DNA of 64,000 bases from Bacteroidales bacterium (GTDB lineage Bacteria > Bacteroidota > Bacteroidia > Bacteroidales > P3): positions 16,131-80,130 of the forward strand of contig JAGCJW010000002.1 of assembly GCA_017647785.1 (NCBI GenBank). The letters are read 5' to 3'. Shown here one piece after another: positions 25,825-34,460 of this stretch (the first letter of the stretch is position 1; the number at the start of each line of letters is the position of its first letter). A program made the position numbers and the translations under genes. The notes below the pieces were generated by a model. That model was not told the origin of the DNA. It did no database searches and saw only the letters and a program-made list of their open reading frames with translations.

Positions 25825-27499
25825 CGTTTTTTAATTCGTTAATGATTTGTTCAAAATTTTCTATTACTTCTGTATCTTTATTTTCTAATATTCTTGATAC
25901 TAATTTTTTTACAAAAGAATTACCATATATTATTACAGAATTTTGGATTAATTCTGCTAAATCTTCTTTTGGCGAATTTGTTTCAAAGATTAATTTGGTG
26001 TATAGAATGATTATAGAAGAAAGACTATCTTCTAAATTTGGTAAATAGCCTTGTTTGAATATTTCAGAACTTAAACCATCCAATAACTCCAAGGCAAACA
26101 TTTTATCGTCATTTGATAGGAGAGTTGCCCATGATAGAATTACAATAGAAAGTATGGCGTATTGAGCTTCTAATTCATAGATATTAGGCTCTTCTTTTGA
26201 CTTTTCATTAGCAATGTCATCTTGAATAATGTCATAAATATCTTGGTAGAAATGATTTGCTTCGTCTATATTCCCCATCAAATATAGCAATTCAGCAAAA
26301 TTAACTCTTGAACCGATATTTCCATTGTCTGCCTCTATTGATTTTAGAGCAAATTTCATCGCTTCGTCACTGTCGCCTAAAGAAAAATATGCACGAGAAA
26401 GAGTGTTATAAACATTGATTCTAGTGAAGCCAAGTTCTGAAGAAAAGATTGGTATTACAGAGTTTTTAGTTATTGTTTCATTGCATACATCTATACATTC
26501 TTTATATTTTTTCTCATCAAAAAGAATGTTAATTAATTCAAGGTAAGTAGCAGTTAATGAATCCGATAGTCCAAGTCTTATTTTGGTGTCTAATTTATCG
26601 TCTAATAACTCTTTTTCTAAAAGTAAGGCTATTTTTTGTAGAAGTTTAGTTCTTTCTTTAGTTTTGCCGGCATAAACATAATTAATGTATTTTCTTCTGA
26701 TTACATCAACATCATCGGGTTCTATACAAAGAAAGAAATCGCAAGCCTCTAATGCTTTTTCGTATTCATTACATCTTTCGTAGAATTCGATAAGCATTTC
26801 CCAATAATCTAAATTTTGAGGTTCGTATTCAACAAAACTTTCTACTTTAGCATAAAACTTATCTTTGTATTGTGGAGCTTCTTTGCATAATTCAGCTATT
26901 GCATAAAGCAAATCATCAGGAATAACAGTTGCAGAAAACATAAAGTCATTAGCACCATAACTTTTTATCTCACTATCTTTAAGTTTTGTGTAGTTGTTGT
27001 AAGAAATATTAAGTGCATTTAAAAGATATGTATTCGCTTTGTTGAATTTATGAAGTTTTATATTTTGATGAGCATATAAAGTACAGATATATTCGTTTAT
27101 CTCATTCTTTAAACAATTCTCTGTGATTTTTATAGCTTTTAAATAATTACCTGCTTTTGTAAGAATTTTACTACTTTGATAAGCCAAAAGAGTTTTGTCT
27201 TTAATGTCTTTTAGCTTGTTGCTTTCGTTTAATAGATAAAAAATAGCGTTGTCGGGATTGGTAAAAGATATGAATTCGGCTCTTCTTACAATTAAATCAG
27301 CATTAAGGGCATATTGATTTGAAGACAACTCAATAGCCTTTTTTAATAAGTCGCTTTTGTTGTCTTCAATGAAAAAAAAATCAATAATGTCTAACCATTC
27401 GTCAATATCATAGAATAATAAACCCCCTCCATGTTCTACTTTATTGGAGAAATCTTGTATTAGAGATAAGATATCATCGTTATTATCAAAATAGCTCAT
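25814..27499 (-). CDS. Tetratricopeptide-repeat protein
   Basis: This 561-aa cytoplasmic protein has no signal peptide. It is made of helical hairpins; recognisable TPR-type units include EYEKALEACDFFLCIEPDDVDVIRRK and YNTLSRAYFSLGDSDEAMKFALKSIEADN, with about five more degenerate ones. The N-terminal ~60 residues are acidic (DNNDDILSLIQDF). A scaffolding role is likely, partner unknown. It starts four bases after the secreted-protein gene and overlaps dedA by 11 bases, so it belongs to the minus-strand operon running from 28925 to 23709. Confidence 0.75.
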   Translation of the reverse strand: MSYFDNNDDILSLIQDFSNKVEHGGGLLFYDIDEWLDIIDFFFIEDNKSDLLKKAIELSSNQYALNADLIVRRAEFISFTNPDNAIFYLLNESNKLKDIKDKTLLAYQSSKILTKAGNYLKAIKITENCLKNEINEYICTLYAHQNIKLHKFNKANTYLLNALNISYNNYTKLKDSEIKSYGANDFMFSATVIPDDLLYAIAELCKEAPQYKDKFYAKVESFVEYEPQNLDYWEMLIEFYERCNEYEKALEACDFFLCIEPDDVDVIRRKYINYVYAGKTKERTKLLQKIALLLEKELLDDKLDTKIRLGLSDSLTATYLELINILFDEKKYKECIDVCNETITKNSVIPIFSSELGFTRINVYNTLSRAYFSLGDSDEAMKFALKSIEADNGNIGSRVNFAELLYLMGNIDEANHFYQDIYDIIQDDIANEKSKEEPNIYELEAQYAILSIVILSWATLLSNDDKMFALELLDGLSSEIFKQGYLPNLEDSLSSIIILYTKLIFETNSPKEDLAELIQNSVIIYGNSFVKKLVSRILENKDTEVIENFEQIINELKNDEE

Positions 27500-27503
27500 A
27501 TTC

Positions 27504-28925
27504 TTATCTTAATTCAACAGGAATCATTGCAACACGGAATAGTTTATTGTTTCTAAATATGATATATATATTTCCCATATAAAACCAATGTCTATTGCTG
27601 CCATCGAAATTGTTTAAAACTTCTCTGTCAGCTTTTCCCCAAGAAAGAAATGCCATATCCATAGTCATATCTTTAATAAGTTCTTTTTGTAATATGGCTT
27701 TATGATATGTAGGGTAGGTGTCTTTATATTTTAAAACTTTATTTCCGTCTGCCAAATACAAATCAAAACTTAGTCTGTCTCCTAAATTGAAGTCAGCAGG
27801 CATATAGAATTTTCTTCCTTTTTCATTTCTCATCAACATTTGGAATTTTCCGTCTTTAACAACGAAATCTAAACAATGGAAAACATCTCCTTGTTTAACT
27901 GTTATAGGTTTTTTCCATCTTAAATCAATAACTGTTAATGGGAATTTATCTCCTCTTACAACAAAGTCTTTGTCTTTATAGTATGCTCTAACTTTCTTGT
28001 AGTAAGCCTCTATAACAAAATCAAATTCTCCTCTTTCTTTTATTGTAGGATACTTATAGTAAACAGTGTCTCTACCACCTTTCTGCACCAATTTAAGATA
28101 AACGTCAGTAAGGTTTTCAGCACTATGGCACCAATCGGCAACAGTAAATGTTTTGCCTTCCAATAATTTAGCCTTTCCTATAGGGTAGTCAGTGAAAGAA
28201 TATTTTCTGCTATCATCATCATAGTTATAAAGTCTTGTTCCGTTGAACAATCTCTTTAATGTAGCATCAGTAACCACAGGAAGAGTAATTTTATATCCAA
28301 CTAATCTCATTGGAAGATGTGCATAGTTGCTATTTGTATCGTAATCAACAAGATTTATATCCTCGTGAGACCATTTGCTAACAGGGTATTGATTCTTATT
28401 TGCATTGTAATAACTCATAGGAGTGAAAGGAAAATTGTAACGATTGTAGTAGTTTTGATAGTTATAGAAAACAGTATCACCTGTTGAACCAACAACAAGT
28501 TTCATGAAAGGATATTGCATTTTAGTAAAGTCTTGCATATAGTAATCTGCATTGAAAATCTTTGCAAACGCAAATTGGTCAGCAATATAGTCTGCAACCA
28601 CAAACCATTCCCCTTTAAGAGATTGAATTCTCTCTGGACTCATTCTTGAAAGCTTGTAATATGTAACGCCTGTGTCGTCATCTTTTTCAGGGATTGCAAT
28701 ATTTCCAACAAAGAAAAATTTATTTAGAGCAGAATCTGGAACATCTTGCAAATAAAGAGTTTGTCCCACCATTGCAAATGGCGTACTCATGAATTTTAAG
28801 TGCTCATCGTAATCTGCGTAATCAAAGTCAGGTAAGTGCTTATATTGTCTTAATTGAGCGAAACTGTCAACAAAAGTCAAGTTTGCTATCAAAATCAAAA
28901 GAATTAAAAAAGAGTTCTTTTTCAT
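27504..28925 (-). CDS. Secreted protein of unknown function
   Basis: This 473-aa protein has a signal peptide (residues 1-23, ending DSFA before Q24). The mature part is rich in Y, D and K and beta-strand-like, with repeated segments of similar wording (for example G-TFTVADWCHS, GEWFVVADYIA; KLLEGK, SLKGE), suggesting two or three diverged copies of one domain of roughly 120-140 aa. It has no lipobox and no T9SS sorting domain, so it is likely periplasmic. No family is recognised. It leads the operon with the TPR, DedA, AroE and M50-like genes. Confidence 0.7.
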   Translation of the reverse strand: MKKNSFLILLILIANLTFVDSFAQLRQYKHLPDFDYADYDEHLKFMSTPFAMVGQTLYLQDVPDSALNKFFFVGNIAIPEKDDDTGVTYYKLSRMSPERIQSLKGEWFVVADYIADQFAFAKIFNADYYMQDFTKMQYPFMKLVVGSTGDTVFYNYQNYYNRYNFPFTPMSYYNANKNQYPVSKWSHEDINLVDYDTNSNYAHLPMRLVGYKITLPVVTDATLKRLFNGTRLYNYDDDSRKYSFTDYPIGKAKLLEGKTFTVADWCHSAENLTDVYLKLVQKGGRDTVYYKYPTIKERGEFDFVIEAYYKKVRAYYKDKDFVVRGDKFPLTVIDLRWKKPITVKQGDVFHCLDFVVKDGKFQMLMRNEKGRKFYMPADFNLGDRLSFDLYLADGNKVLKYKDTYPTYHKAILQKELIKDMTMDMAFLSWGKADREVLNNFDGSNRHWFYMGNIYIIFRNNKLFRVAMIPVELR

Positions 28926-28956
28926 AAACGTACTATTATTATTAAATTTTAATTGG

Positions 28957-29015
28957 CAAATATACGAATAAAAGAGCGAAAATAACTTAAAACAGAGTTT
29001 TTTTTTCTAATTTTG
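28957..29015. promoter_or_regulatory. Divergent promoters: secreted-protein operon and trmD
   Basis: Minus TATATTTG at 28964-28957 lies 31 bases before the ATG at 28925. Plus TAATTTTG at 29008-29015 lies 39 bases before the trmD ATG. Confidence 0.6.
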
Positions 29016-29054
29016 TATTCAAATTATCTTTAATACTAAAATAAAAGTAAAATA

Positions 29055-29735
29055 ATGAGAATAGATATCATCACTTTATTTCCCGATATGTTTACCGAGA
29101 TATTTTCTCAAAGCATATTAAAAAGAGCACAAGATAAGAAGTTGTTTGAGGTTGAAATTCACAATCTTAGGGACTATTCCTTAAATAAAAATCACAATGT
29201 TGATGATTACCCTTACGGAGGTGGTGCGGGAATGGTTATGCAGATAGAACCGGTGGATAATTGTTTGAATTTTTTAAAGTCAAAACACAATTACGATGAG
29301 ATAATATATACGGCACCTGATGGAGAGAAATTATCTCAAAGTTTAAGCAATGAATTAGCTTTAAAAAACAATCTTTGTATTCTTTGTGGACACTATAAGG
29401 GAGTAGATGAACGCATAAGAGAACACTTGATTACAAGAGAAATTTCAATAGGGGACTATGTACTTAGTGGAGGAGAGCTTGCCGCTGCTGTGATTGCCGA
29501 TAGTGTTGTAAGACTACTTCCGGGTGTTTTGAACGATGAAACCTCTGCTCTTACGGATTCGTTTCAGCAAGATTTAGTTTCTCCACCCGTTTACACAAGA
29601 CCTGCAAACTACAAAGGTTGGCAAGTTCCTGATGTATTGTTAAGTGGACATGATAAAATGATTGATGAATGGCGTTTTGAACAAGCCTTAAAAAGAACAA
29701 AAGAACGTCGCCCTGAATTGCTAAGTGATAAGTAG
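29055..29735 (+). CDS. trmD: tRNA (guanine-N1)-methyltransferase
   Basis: This SPOUT-class enzyme methylates G37 of tRNAs next to the anticodon using SAM and prevents +1 frameshifting. It is 226 aa with ITLFPDMF at the start, [11 protein letters not shown], the trefoil-knot cofactor segment ([28 protein letters not shown]), and the C-terminal [23 protein letters not shown] region. It is monocistronic here: array D with a terminator directly follows, separating it from the next T9SS gene. Confidence 0.97.
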   Translation: MRIDIITLFPDMFTEIFSQSILKRAQDKKLFEVEIHNLRDYSLNKNHNVDDYPYGGGAGMVMQIEPVDNCLNFLKSKHNYDEIIYTAPDGEKLSQSLSNELALKNNLCILCGHYKGVDERIREHLITREISIGDYVLSGGELAAAVIADSVVRLLPGVLNDETSALTDSFQQDLVSPPVYTRPANYKGWQVPDVLLSGHDKMIDEWRFEQALKRTKERRPELLSDK

Positions 29736-29744
29736 CGAAAAAAA

Positions 29745-29833
29745 CAAAGAATTTTTACAAAAAAACAAAGAAAAAATAAAATAAAACAAAGAAATAATTT
29801 TTTAATTCTTTGTTTTATTTTTTTAATTCAAAG
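29745..29833. repeat. Phased 21-bp CTTTG/CAAAG array D
   Basis: Pentamers start at 29745, 29766 and 29787 (CAAAG), 29808 (CTTTG) and 29829 (CAAAG). All four intervals are exactly 21 bp, and the phase holds across two changes of strand. It is flanked by A- and T-tracts and lies 10 bp past the trmD stop. Confidence 0.75.
29779..29824. terminator. Hairpin terminator within array D
   Basis: A 15-bp AT-rich stem (29779-29793 with 29806-29820) around a 12-nt loop is followed by a T-run. It likely ends trmD. Confidence 0.65.
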
Positions 29834-29842
29834 AATTATTTT

Positions 29843-29850
29843 TACCTTTG
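29843..29850 (+). promoter_or_regulatory. Upstream -7 element before the T9SS gene at 30041
   Basis: TACCTTTG starts 14 bp after the last CAAAG of array D. It would give a leader of about 190 bases. No -33 TTTG lies at the ideal distance. Confidence 0.45.
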
Positions 29851-29894
29851 TAGCATCAATCAAAAATATTATGCAAATTACAATAAGCATAACC

Positions 29895-29902
29895 TACCTT
29901 TG
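29895..29902 (+). promoter_or_regulatory. Second -7 element before the T9SS gene at 30041
   Basis: An identical TACCTTTG lies 52 bp downstream of the first, giving a leader of about 135 bases. The pair looks like tandem promoters. Confidence 0.5.
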
Positions 29903-29925
29903 CAAAAACAATTTAAGCAAATAGA

Positions 29926-29960
29926 GATGTTTGCTTACCTACTTGCTTTGAGCAAACATC
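29926..29960 (+). promoter_or_regulatory. Leader hairpin upstream of the T9SS gene
   Basis: A perfect 10-bp stem (GATGTTTGCT at 29926-29935 with AGCAAACATC at 29951-29960) has a 15-nt loop and no T-run after it. It lies in the predicted 5' leader. The rest of the 305-base gap (29961-30040) is AT-rich with no further structure that I can see. Confidence 0.5.
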
Positions 29961-30040
29961 GTTAAAATAAATCCAAATTAAAACAAGATTAAATCAAGTT
30001 TAAATTACGTTTAATTTCATTTTAAAAACCATTTAAAAAT

Positions 30041-31243
30041 ATGAAAAAGAGTTTATTTATTTTAGCAATTCTATTTTGCTTTACAATAGTAAAGGGGCAA
30101 AATGTATCAGATACAATATTTGATGATTATTTTTTACCTGATTACATAGATGTAGAAGGGTGTGGTAGTACTAATTTTTTTGAAGGACTAGATCTTGATA
30201 ATCATCTACCACAAGCTTATAATAATTTTTTTCTTAAAAGAGGACATTATACGTTTCAATCATCAGGTATGTGGCACTTTTCAGAAGAACAAGATACTTG
30301 GGTGCCACATACATTAGATAGAGCACAACCTTGTTATACAGATACTTTATTAACAATAAAAGGAGTTGCAGTTGGAATATATTTCCTCGGTAATACTGAT
30401 GTTGTTGACCCTAAAATGCGCTATATTCTTTATGAGGCAAATCATGCTTCTTATCCTTATCCCTCTTATGATGAATTTGTGGGCATTTACAATTCAAATC
30501 CAAAAGGAAAATTGGAAATAATGAATGGGACATTGGAACGAGAAATAGCTTCTGTTGATATAGATACTAATTTCACACTTACTCATGGGGATGATTATTC
30601 TTATATGGAATATTATTTTGATAATCCTGTTAATGTAAATGGATTGTTTTATATAGTGGAAGATGTAACAGGTTCATCTACTCGTATATTTAATGTGATA
30701 TTAACAATATATTGCTATTCGGAATGGCCTAGTTTAGTTAGAACAGCCGAAACAGATTCAATAGAAAATCCTTGGGTGGAATGGGAGCAACACCATATTA
30801 ATACTTGGGTTGATTATTGGCTTCCTGAAGATACTGCGAGTACATATTATCTTCGTCCTAATCCTTTTGAGGAAACCCAAGACGATTATATTCCAAGTAC
30901 TTGCCAAATGTATTTCTTCCCAATCTTTGCAGAAACGGATTCAACTCTTGGCGATGGAATAAACTTTGATACAAATGACACTACAGATATGTGTCTTTAC
31001 GATGCTACGGTTGATAGATATTCTAACGTTTCTCCAAATCCTGCAAATGATGTTTTGACAGTGCAATCATCTTTCAAGATAAGAGAAATAGAAATCCATA
31101 ATAGTTTAGGACAAGTTGTATTAAGGAAAGAGGGCAAACAAAACATTGAAACCTTAGATGTATCACATCTTGAAAGTGGAATGTATATTGTAAGAATAAA
31201 AACACAACGAGGCTTTGCAAATAAGAAACTAATTATTCAATAA
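30041..31243 (+). CDS. Secreted protein with T9SS type A sorting domain
   Basis: This 400-aa protein has a signal peptide (MKKSLFILAIL..., ending IVKG before Q20). The central region (about 25-310) is acidic and aromatic-rich with no recognised family; a WHFSEEQDTW stretch and a beta-sandwich-like IYFLGNTDVV segment are visible. The C-terminal ~75 residues are a T9SS type A sorting domain (VSPNPANDVLTV, IHNSLGQVVL, ending NKKLIIQ). It is preceded by tandem -7 elements and a leader hairpin, and followed by a terminator shared with etfA. Confidence 0.85.
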   Translation: MKKSLFILAILFCFTIVKGQNVSDTIFDDYFLPDYIDVEGCGSTNFFEGLDLDNHLPQAYNNFFLKRGHYTFQSSGMWHFSEEQDTWVPHTLDRAQPCYTDTLLTIKGVAVGIYFLGNTDVVDPKMRYILYEANHASYPYPSYDEFVGIYNSNPKGKLEIMNGTLEREIASVDIDTNFTLTHGDDYSYMEYYFDNPVNVNGLFYIVEDVTGSSTRIFNVILTIYCYSEWPSLVRTAETDSIENPWVEWEQHHINTWVDYWLPEDTASTYYLRPNPFEETQDDYIPSTCQMYFFPIFAETDSTLGDGINFDTNDTTDMCLYDATVDRYSNVSPNPANDVLTVQSSFKIREIEIHNSLGQVVLRKEGKQNIETLDVSHLESGMYIVRIKTQRGFANKKLIIQ

Positions 31244-31262
31244 AACGAAAGAGATAAAAAAT

Positions 31263-31303
31263 AAAAGACTGATTTATTTTACTAAATCAGTCTTTTTATT
31301 TTA
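31263..31303. terminator. Bidirectional terminator
   Basis: A perfect 14-bp stem (31263-31276 with 31283-31296) and 6-nt loop has A- and T-runs on either side, between the convergent T9SS gene and etfA. Confidence 0.85.
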
Positions 31304-31321
31304 TATATTCTTAACAAATAA

Positions 31322-32323
31322 CTATTTAACTATTTGTTTTAGTTTTTCAGTTAAGATAGGTATGATTTTCTTTGCATCACCTACGATTCCTAAATCAGCA
31401 ACTGACATGATAGGAGCGTATTTATCTTTGTTGATAGCAATGATTAATTCACTTTCTTCCATACCTGCAAGGTGTTGAATAGCTCCTGAAATACCGCAAG
31501 CTAAGTAAAGGTCTGGTCTTACAGTTTTTCCTGTTTGTCCAACTTGTCTTTCGTGTCCGATTATTCCAGCATCAACACATGCTCTTGAAGAAGAAACTTC
31601 ACCTTTCAATGTTTTAGCTAATTCGCCCAACATTTCAAAGCCTTCTTTTGTTCCAACTCCACGACCTCCTGAGATAAGAATTTTAGCTTCTGAAATATCA
31701 ACCATATTATCTGTGCTTTTAACAGTTTCCAACACTTTAACGCGGAATTTTTCTCTGTCAAAATTGATAGTATAGTCAATAACTTCTCCTTTTCTGTTTG
31801 CGTCTGCTTCCATAGCTTTCATAACTCCTGGACGTACAGTACTCATTTGAGGACGGTGATCAGGACAAACGATTGTTGCCATAAGGTTTCCACCAAATGC
31901 AGGACGAGTTGACCAAAGTTCTTTATCTTCTGCGATTTCAAGTTTTGTACAATCGGCTGTCAAACCTGTTGTTACTCTCGCTGAAAGACGAGGACCTAAA
32001 TCTCTACCTATTGTTGTAGCTCCTATAAGTACAATTGATGGTTTTTCATCGCAGATTATTTGATATATTGCTTGTGTGTAAGGTTCTGTTGTGTAAGTTG
32101 CAAGAGCAGGGTCATCAACAACTAATACTTTATCAGCACCATGTGCAATCAAATCGTTAGCAAGAGGTTTTACATTGTGTCCTAACAAGATTGCGTACAC
32201 TTCTTGTTCTAAATCTTTTGCTAAATCGTGAGCCTTGCCCAACAATTCTAATGCAACGTTTTGCAATTTGCCTTCTCTTTGTTCGCAGAAAACAAATACG
32301 TTTTTATATTGTGATTTATCCAT
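31322..32323 (-). CDS. etfA: Electron transfer flavoprotein subunit alpha
   Basis: This 333-aa FAD-binding subunit of the ETF heterodimer has an N-terminal domain (FVFCEQREGKLQNVALELLGKA, LIGATTIGRDLGPRLSARVTTGLTADC) and a C-terminal FAD domain (ISGGRGVG, SRACVDAGIIGHERQVGQTGKTVRPDLYLACGISGAIQH, AINKDKYAPI). It receives electrons from the acyl-CoA dehydrogenase encoded two genes upstream, or in bifurcating systems supplies them to it. It is the last gene of the minus-strand operon bcd, etfB, etfA. Confidence 0.96.
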   Translation of the reverse strand: MDKSQYKNVFVFCEQREGKLQNVALELLGKAHDLAKDLEQEVYAILLGHNVKPLANDLIAHGADKVLVVDDPALATYTTEPYTQAIYQIICDEKPSIVLIGATTIGRDLGPRLSARVTTGLTADCTKLEIAEDKELWSTRPAFGGNLMATIVCPDHRPQMSTVRPGVMKAMEADANRKGEVIDYTINFDREKFRVKVLETVKSTDNMVDISEAKILISGGRGVGTKEGFEMLGELAKTLKGEVSSSRACVDAGIIGHERQVGQTGKTVRPDLYLACGISGAIQHLAGMEESELIIAINKDKYAPIMSVADLGIVGDAKKIIPILTEKLKQIVK

Positions 32324-32343
32324 TGTGTTTTTCGTTTAATTTG

Positions 32344-33129
32344 TTAGATAATGTATTTTTCTTTTAACTTAGAAATGATTAAGTCTGCTGCTTCTTCTGG
32401 TGATAAACCATCATGAACTTGACCTGCTGCTTTCATTTCTTTTGCTCCTGCTTTCTTAACTTTTGTTGGAGAGCCTTTTAAACCAAGTTTTTCTTCGTTT
32501 ACGTCAATTTTTTCTTCTGTCCAAATTTCTACTTCTTTATCCCAAGCCTCAACAATGCCCTTAACGCTCATATAACGTGGCTTAACAGCAGAAGCAAGAC
32601 AAGTTAAAAGACAAGGACTTTCCACTTCAACGATTTGATAACCGTCTTCTAATTGTTTCTTTATTTGGAAAGTTTTTTTGCCATCAAACTTTAAGTCTTC
32701 TAAGTAACTAACTTGTGGAATGCCTAAGTGTTCTGCAATTTGCGGACCTACTTGTGCAGTATCTCCGTCTATGGCTTGACGACCTGCAAGAATTAAATCG
32801 TAATCTAAAACTCTTAAAGCTCCAGCCAAAGCATTAGAAGTTGCTAATGTGTCAGCACCTGCAAATTTACGGCTTGTTAAAAGAATTGCACGGTCAGCTC
32901 CCATAGCAAATGCTTCTCTTAAAACAGCCTCTGCTTGTGGAGGTCCCATAGTTATAACAGTTACTTCTGCACCGTATTCTTCTTTTAATTGAAGCGCATA
33001 TTCCAATCCGCCTTTATCATCTGGGTTGATAATAGATGGAATGCCGTCCCTGATAAGAGTTCCTGTCTTTGGGTCAAGTTTTACCTCAGTTGTATCAGGA
33101 ACTTGCTTTATACAAACTACTATTTTCAT
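32344..33129 (-). CDS. etfB: Electron transfer flavoprotein subunit beta
   Basis: This 261-aa subunit starts KIVVCIKQVPDT and contains NPDDKGGLEYALQLKEEYGAEVTVITMGPPQAEAVLREAFAMGADRAILL plus GRQAIDGDTAQVGPQIAEHLG, the adenine nucleotide-binding regions of the family. In bifurcating ETFs this subunit holds a second FAD near the equivalent of the DGDTAQVGP loop; whether this one bifurcates cannot be settled by eye. It lies between bcd (34 bases) and etfA (20 bases). Confidence 0.96.
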   Translation of the reverse strand: MKIVVCIKQVPDTTEVKLDPKTGTLIRDGIPSIINPDDKGGLEYALQLKEEYGAEVTVITMGPPQAEAVLREAFAMGADRAILLTSRKFAGADTLATSNALAGALRVLDYDLILAGRQAIDGDTAQVGPQIAEHLGIPQVSYLEDLKFDGKKTFQIKKQLEDGYQIVEVESPCLLTCLASAVKPRYMSVKGIVEAWDKEVEIWTEEKIDVNEEKLGLKGSPTKVKKAGAKEMKAAGQVHDGLSPEEAADLIISKLKEKYII

Positions 33130-33163
33130 TGTTATCTTATTTTCTTGTTATACTATATTAAAA

Positions 33164-34303
33164 TTATTTCAACAAAGCAGCAGCGATTACCATACGTTGA
33201 ACTTCGCTTGTTCCTTCGTAGATTTCTGTAATCTTAGCATCTCTCATCATTCTTTCAACTGGATATTCTCTTGTGTAGCCATATCCTCCGTGAAGTTGAA
33301 CTGCCTTTGTTGTTACTTCCATTGCTGTTTGTGCTGCAAACAATTTAGCCATTGCAGCATCTTTTGAATAAGGTAAACCATTGTCTTTTCTATACGCAGC
33401 ACTTCTTACTAAAAATCTTGCAGCGTTTACGTTAGTTTCCATTTCAGCTAATTGGAATTGTGTATTTTGGAATTGAGCTATTGCTCTACCAAATTGTTTT
33501 CTTTCCTTAGTATATTTTACTGTTTCGTCCATTGCACCTTGTGCGATACCTAATGCTTGTGATGCAATACCAATACGACCTCCGTCAAGAGTCTTCATGG
33601 CGATTCCGAAGCCTTTTCCTACTTTTCCAAGTAAGTTTTCTTTTGGTATGCGGCAGTTTTCAAATATCAACTCGCAAGTTGCAGAACCTCTAATACCAAG
33701 TTTCTTTTCTTTCTTACCGATAGAGAAGCCAGGAGTTCCTTTTTCAACTATGAAAGCTGAGATTCCTTTGTTTCCAAGACTCTTATCAGTCATTGCAAAC
33801 ACGATATAAACGTGAGCATAACCAGCATTAGTGATGAAAATCTTGCTTCCGTTTAATACGTAAGCATCTTCTTCTTCAATAGCTGTTGTTTGTTGCATAG
33901 CAGCGTCAGTACCTGCGTTAGGTTCTGTAAGACCGAAAGCACCAATCCATTCACCGCTTGCAAGTTTTGGAAGATATTTTTGTTTTTGTTCTTCAGTTCC
34001 GTTTTCTATAATAGGAGCTATACACAAAGATGTGTGAGCCGAAACAACAACTCCTGTAGTAGCACAAACTCTAGAAAGTTCTTCTACTGCCATTGTGTAC
34101 ATTTGGTTTGTTCCACCTTGTCCGCCATATTCTTTTGGTACAGGAATACCCATCAAACCGATTTTTCCCATTTTTACAACAGTTTCTTCTGGGAAACGTT
34201 CAAGGTCATCAATCTCTGCAGCCAAAGGCTTAACTTCGTTTTCTGCAAAATCCTTAATCATTTGCAAGAATAACTCTTCTTGTTTAGTTAAACTAAAATC
34301 CAT
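33164..34303 (-). CDS. Acyl-CoA dehydrogenase, short-chain (butyryl-CoA dehydrogenase type)
   Basis: This 379-aa FAD enzyme shows the family signatures GAFGLTEPNAGTDA and QLHGGYGYTREYPVERMMRDAKITEIYEGTSEVQR; the glutamate in IYEGTSE is the catalytic base of the short-chain type. Joined to etfB and etfA it forms the module that reduces crotonyl-CoA to butyryl-CoA in butyrate-forming anaerobes, or runs in reverse. No other butyrate genes (thl, hbd, crt, but) are in the window, so the pathway is inferred. Confidence 0.92.
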   Translation of the reverse strand: MDFSLTKQEELFLQMIKDFAENEVKPLAAEIDDLERFPEETVVKMGKIGLMGIPVPKEYGGQGGTNQMYTMAVEELSRVCATTGVVVSAHTSLCIAPIIENGTEEQKQKYLPKLASGEWIGAFGLTEPNAGTDAAMQQTTAIEEEDAYVLNGSKIFITNAGYAHVYIVFAMTDKSLGNKGISAFIVEKGTPGFSIGKKEKKLGIRGSATCELIFENCRIPKENLLGKVGKGFGIAMKTLDGGRIGIASQALGIAQGAMDETVKYTKERKQFGRAIAQFQNTQFQLAEMETNVNAARFLVRSAAYRKDNGLPYSKDAAMAKLFAAQTAMEVTTKAVQLHGGYGYTREYPVERMMRDAKITEIYEGTSEVQRMVIAAALLK

Positions 34304-34361
34304 ATCTTGTTAAATGTTTATTATTTTTCACGAAATTATTGTTCTGTTTCTTTCAAAACTG

Positions 34362-34369
34362 CAAATATA
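34362..34369 (-). promoter_or_regulatory. Promoter -7 element of the bcd-etfBA operon
   Basis: Minus TATATTTG lies 58 bases before the bcd ATG. A TTG at 34390-34388 gives an 18-bp spacer and falls in the right arm of the upstream terminator. Confidence 0.6.
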
Positions 34370-34415
34370 CAAAAAAATATATATTTACAATGCTTTTACT
34401 TGTAAATATATATTT
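34370..34415 (-). terminator. AT-rich terminator overlapping the bcd promoter
   Basis: A perfect 16-bp stem (34375-34390 with 34400-34415) and 9-nt loop is followed, in the minus direction, by seven T. It ends the hydrolase gene finishing at 34461. The same palindrome covers the -33 region of bcd, so an operator role is an alternative. Confidence 0.65.
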
Positions 34416-34460
34416 AAGATTTGTTTTTTTCTTTTTTTTTAAAATCGCAAAAGACTTTTA

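Noticed and set aside
29871..29924. 17-codon ORF in the leader of the T9SS gene as a leader peptide
   Set aside because: It spans the second -7 element, so would only be read from the upstream promoter; no regulatory codon run is seen.
29903..30040. Known riboswitch in the long leader
   Set aside because: Only one simple hairpin is visible and no recognised riboswitch core can be matched.
33890..34273. 127-aa plus-strand frame inside the acyl-CoA dehydrogenase gene
   Set aside because: Antisense of a conserved enzyme; composition rich in C, F and S with no recognisable domain.
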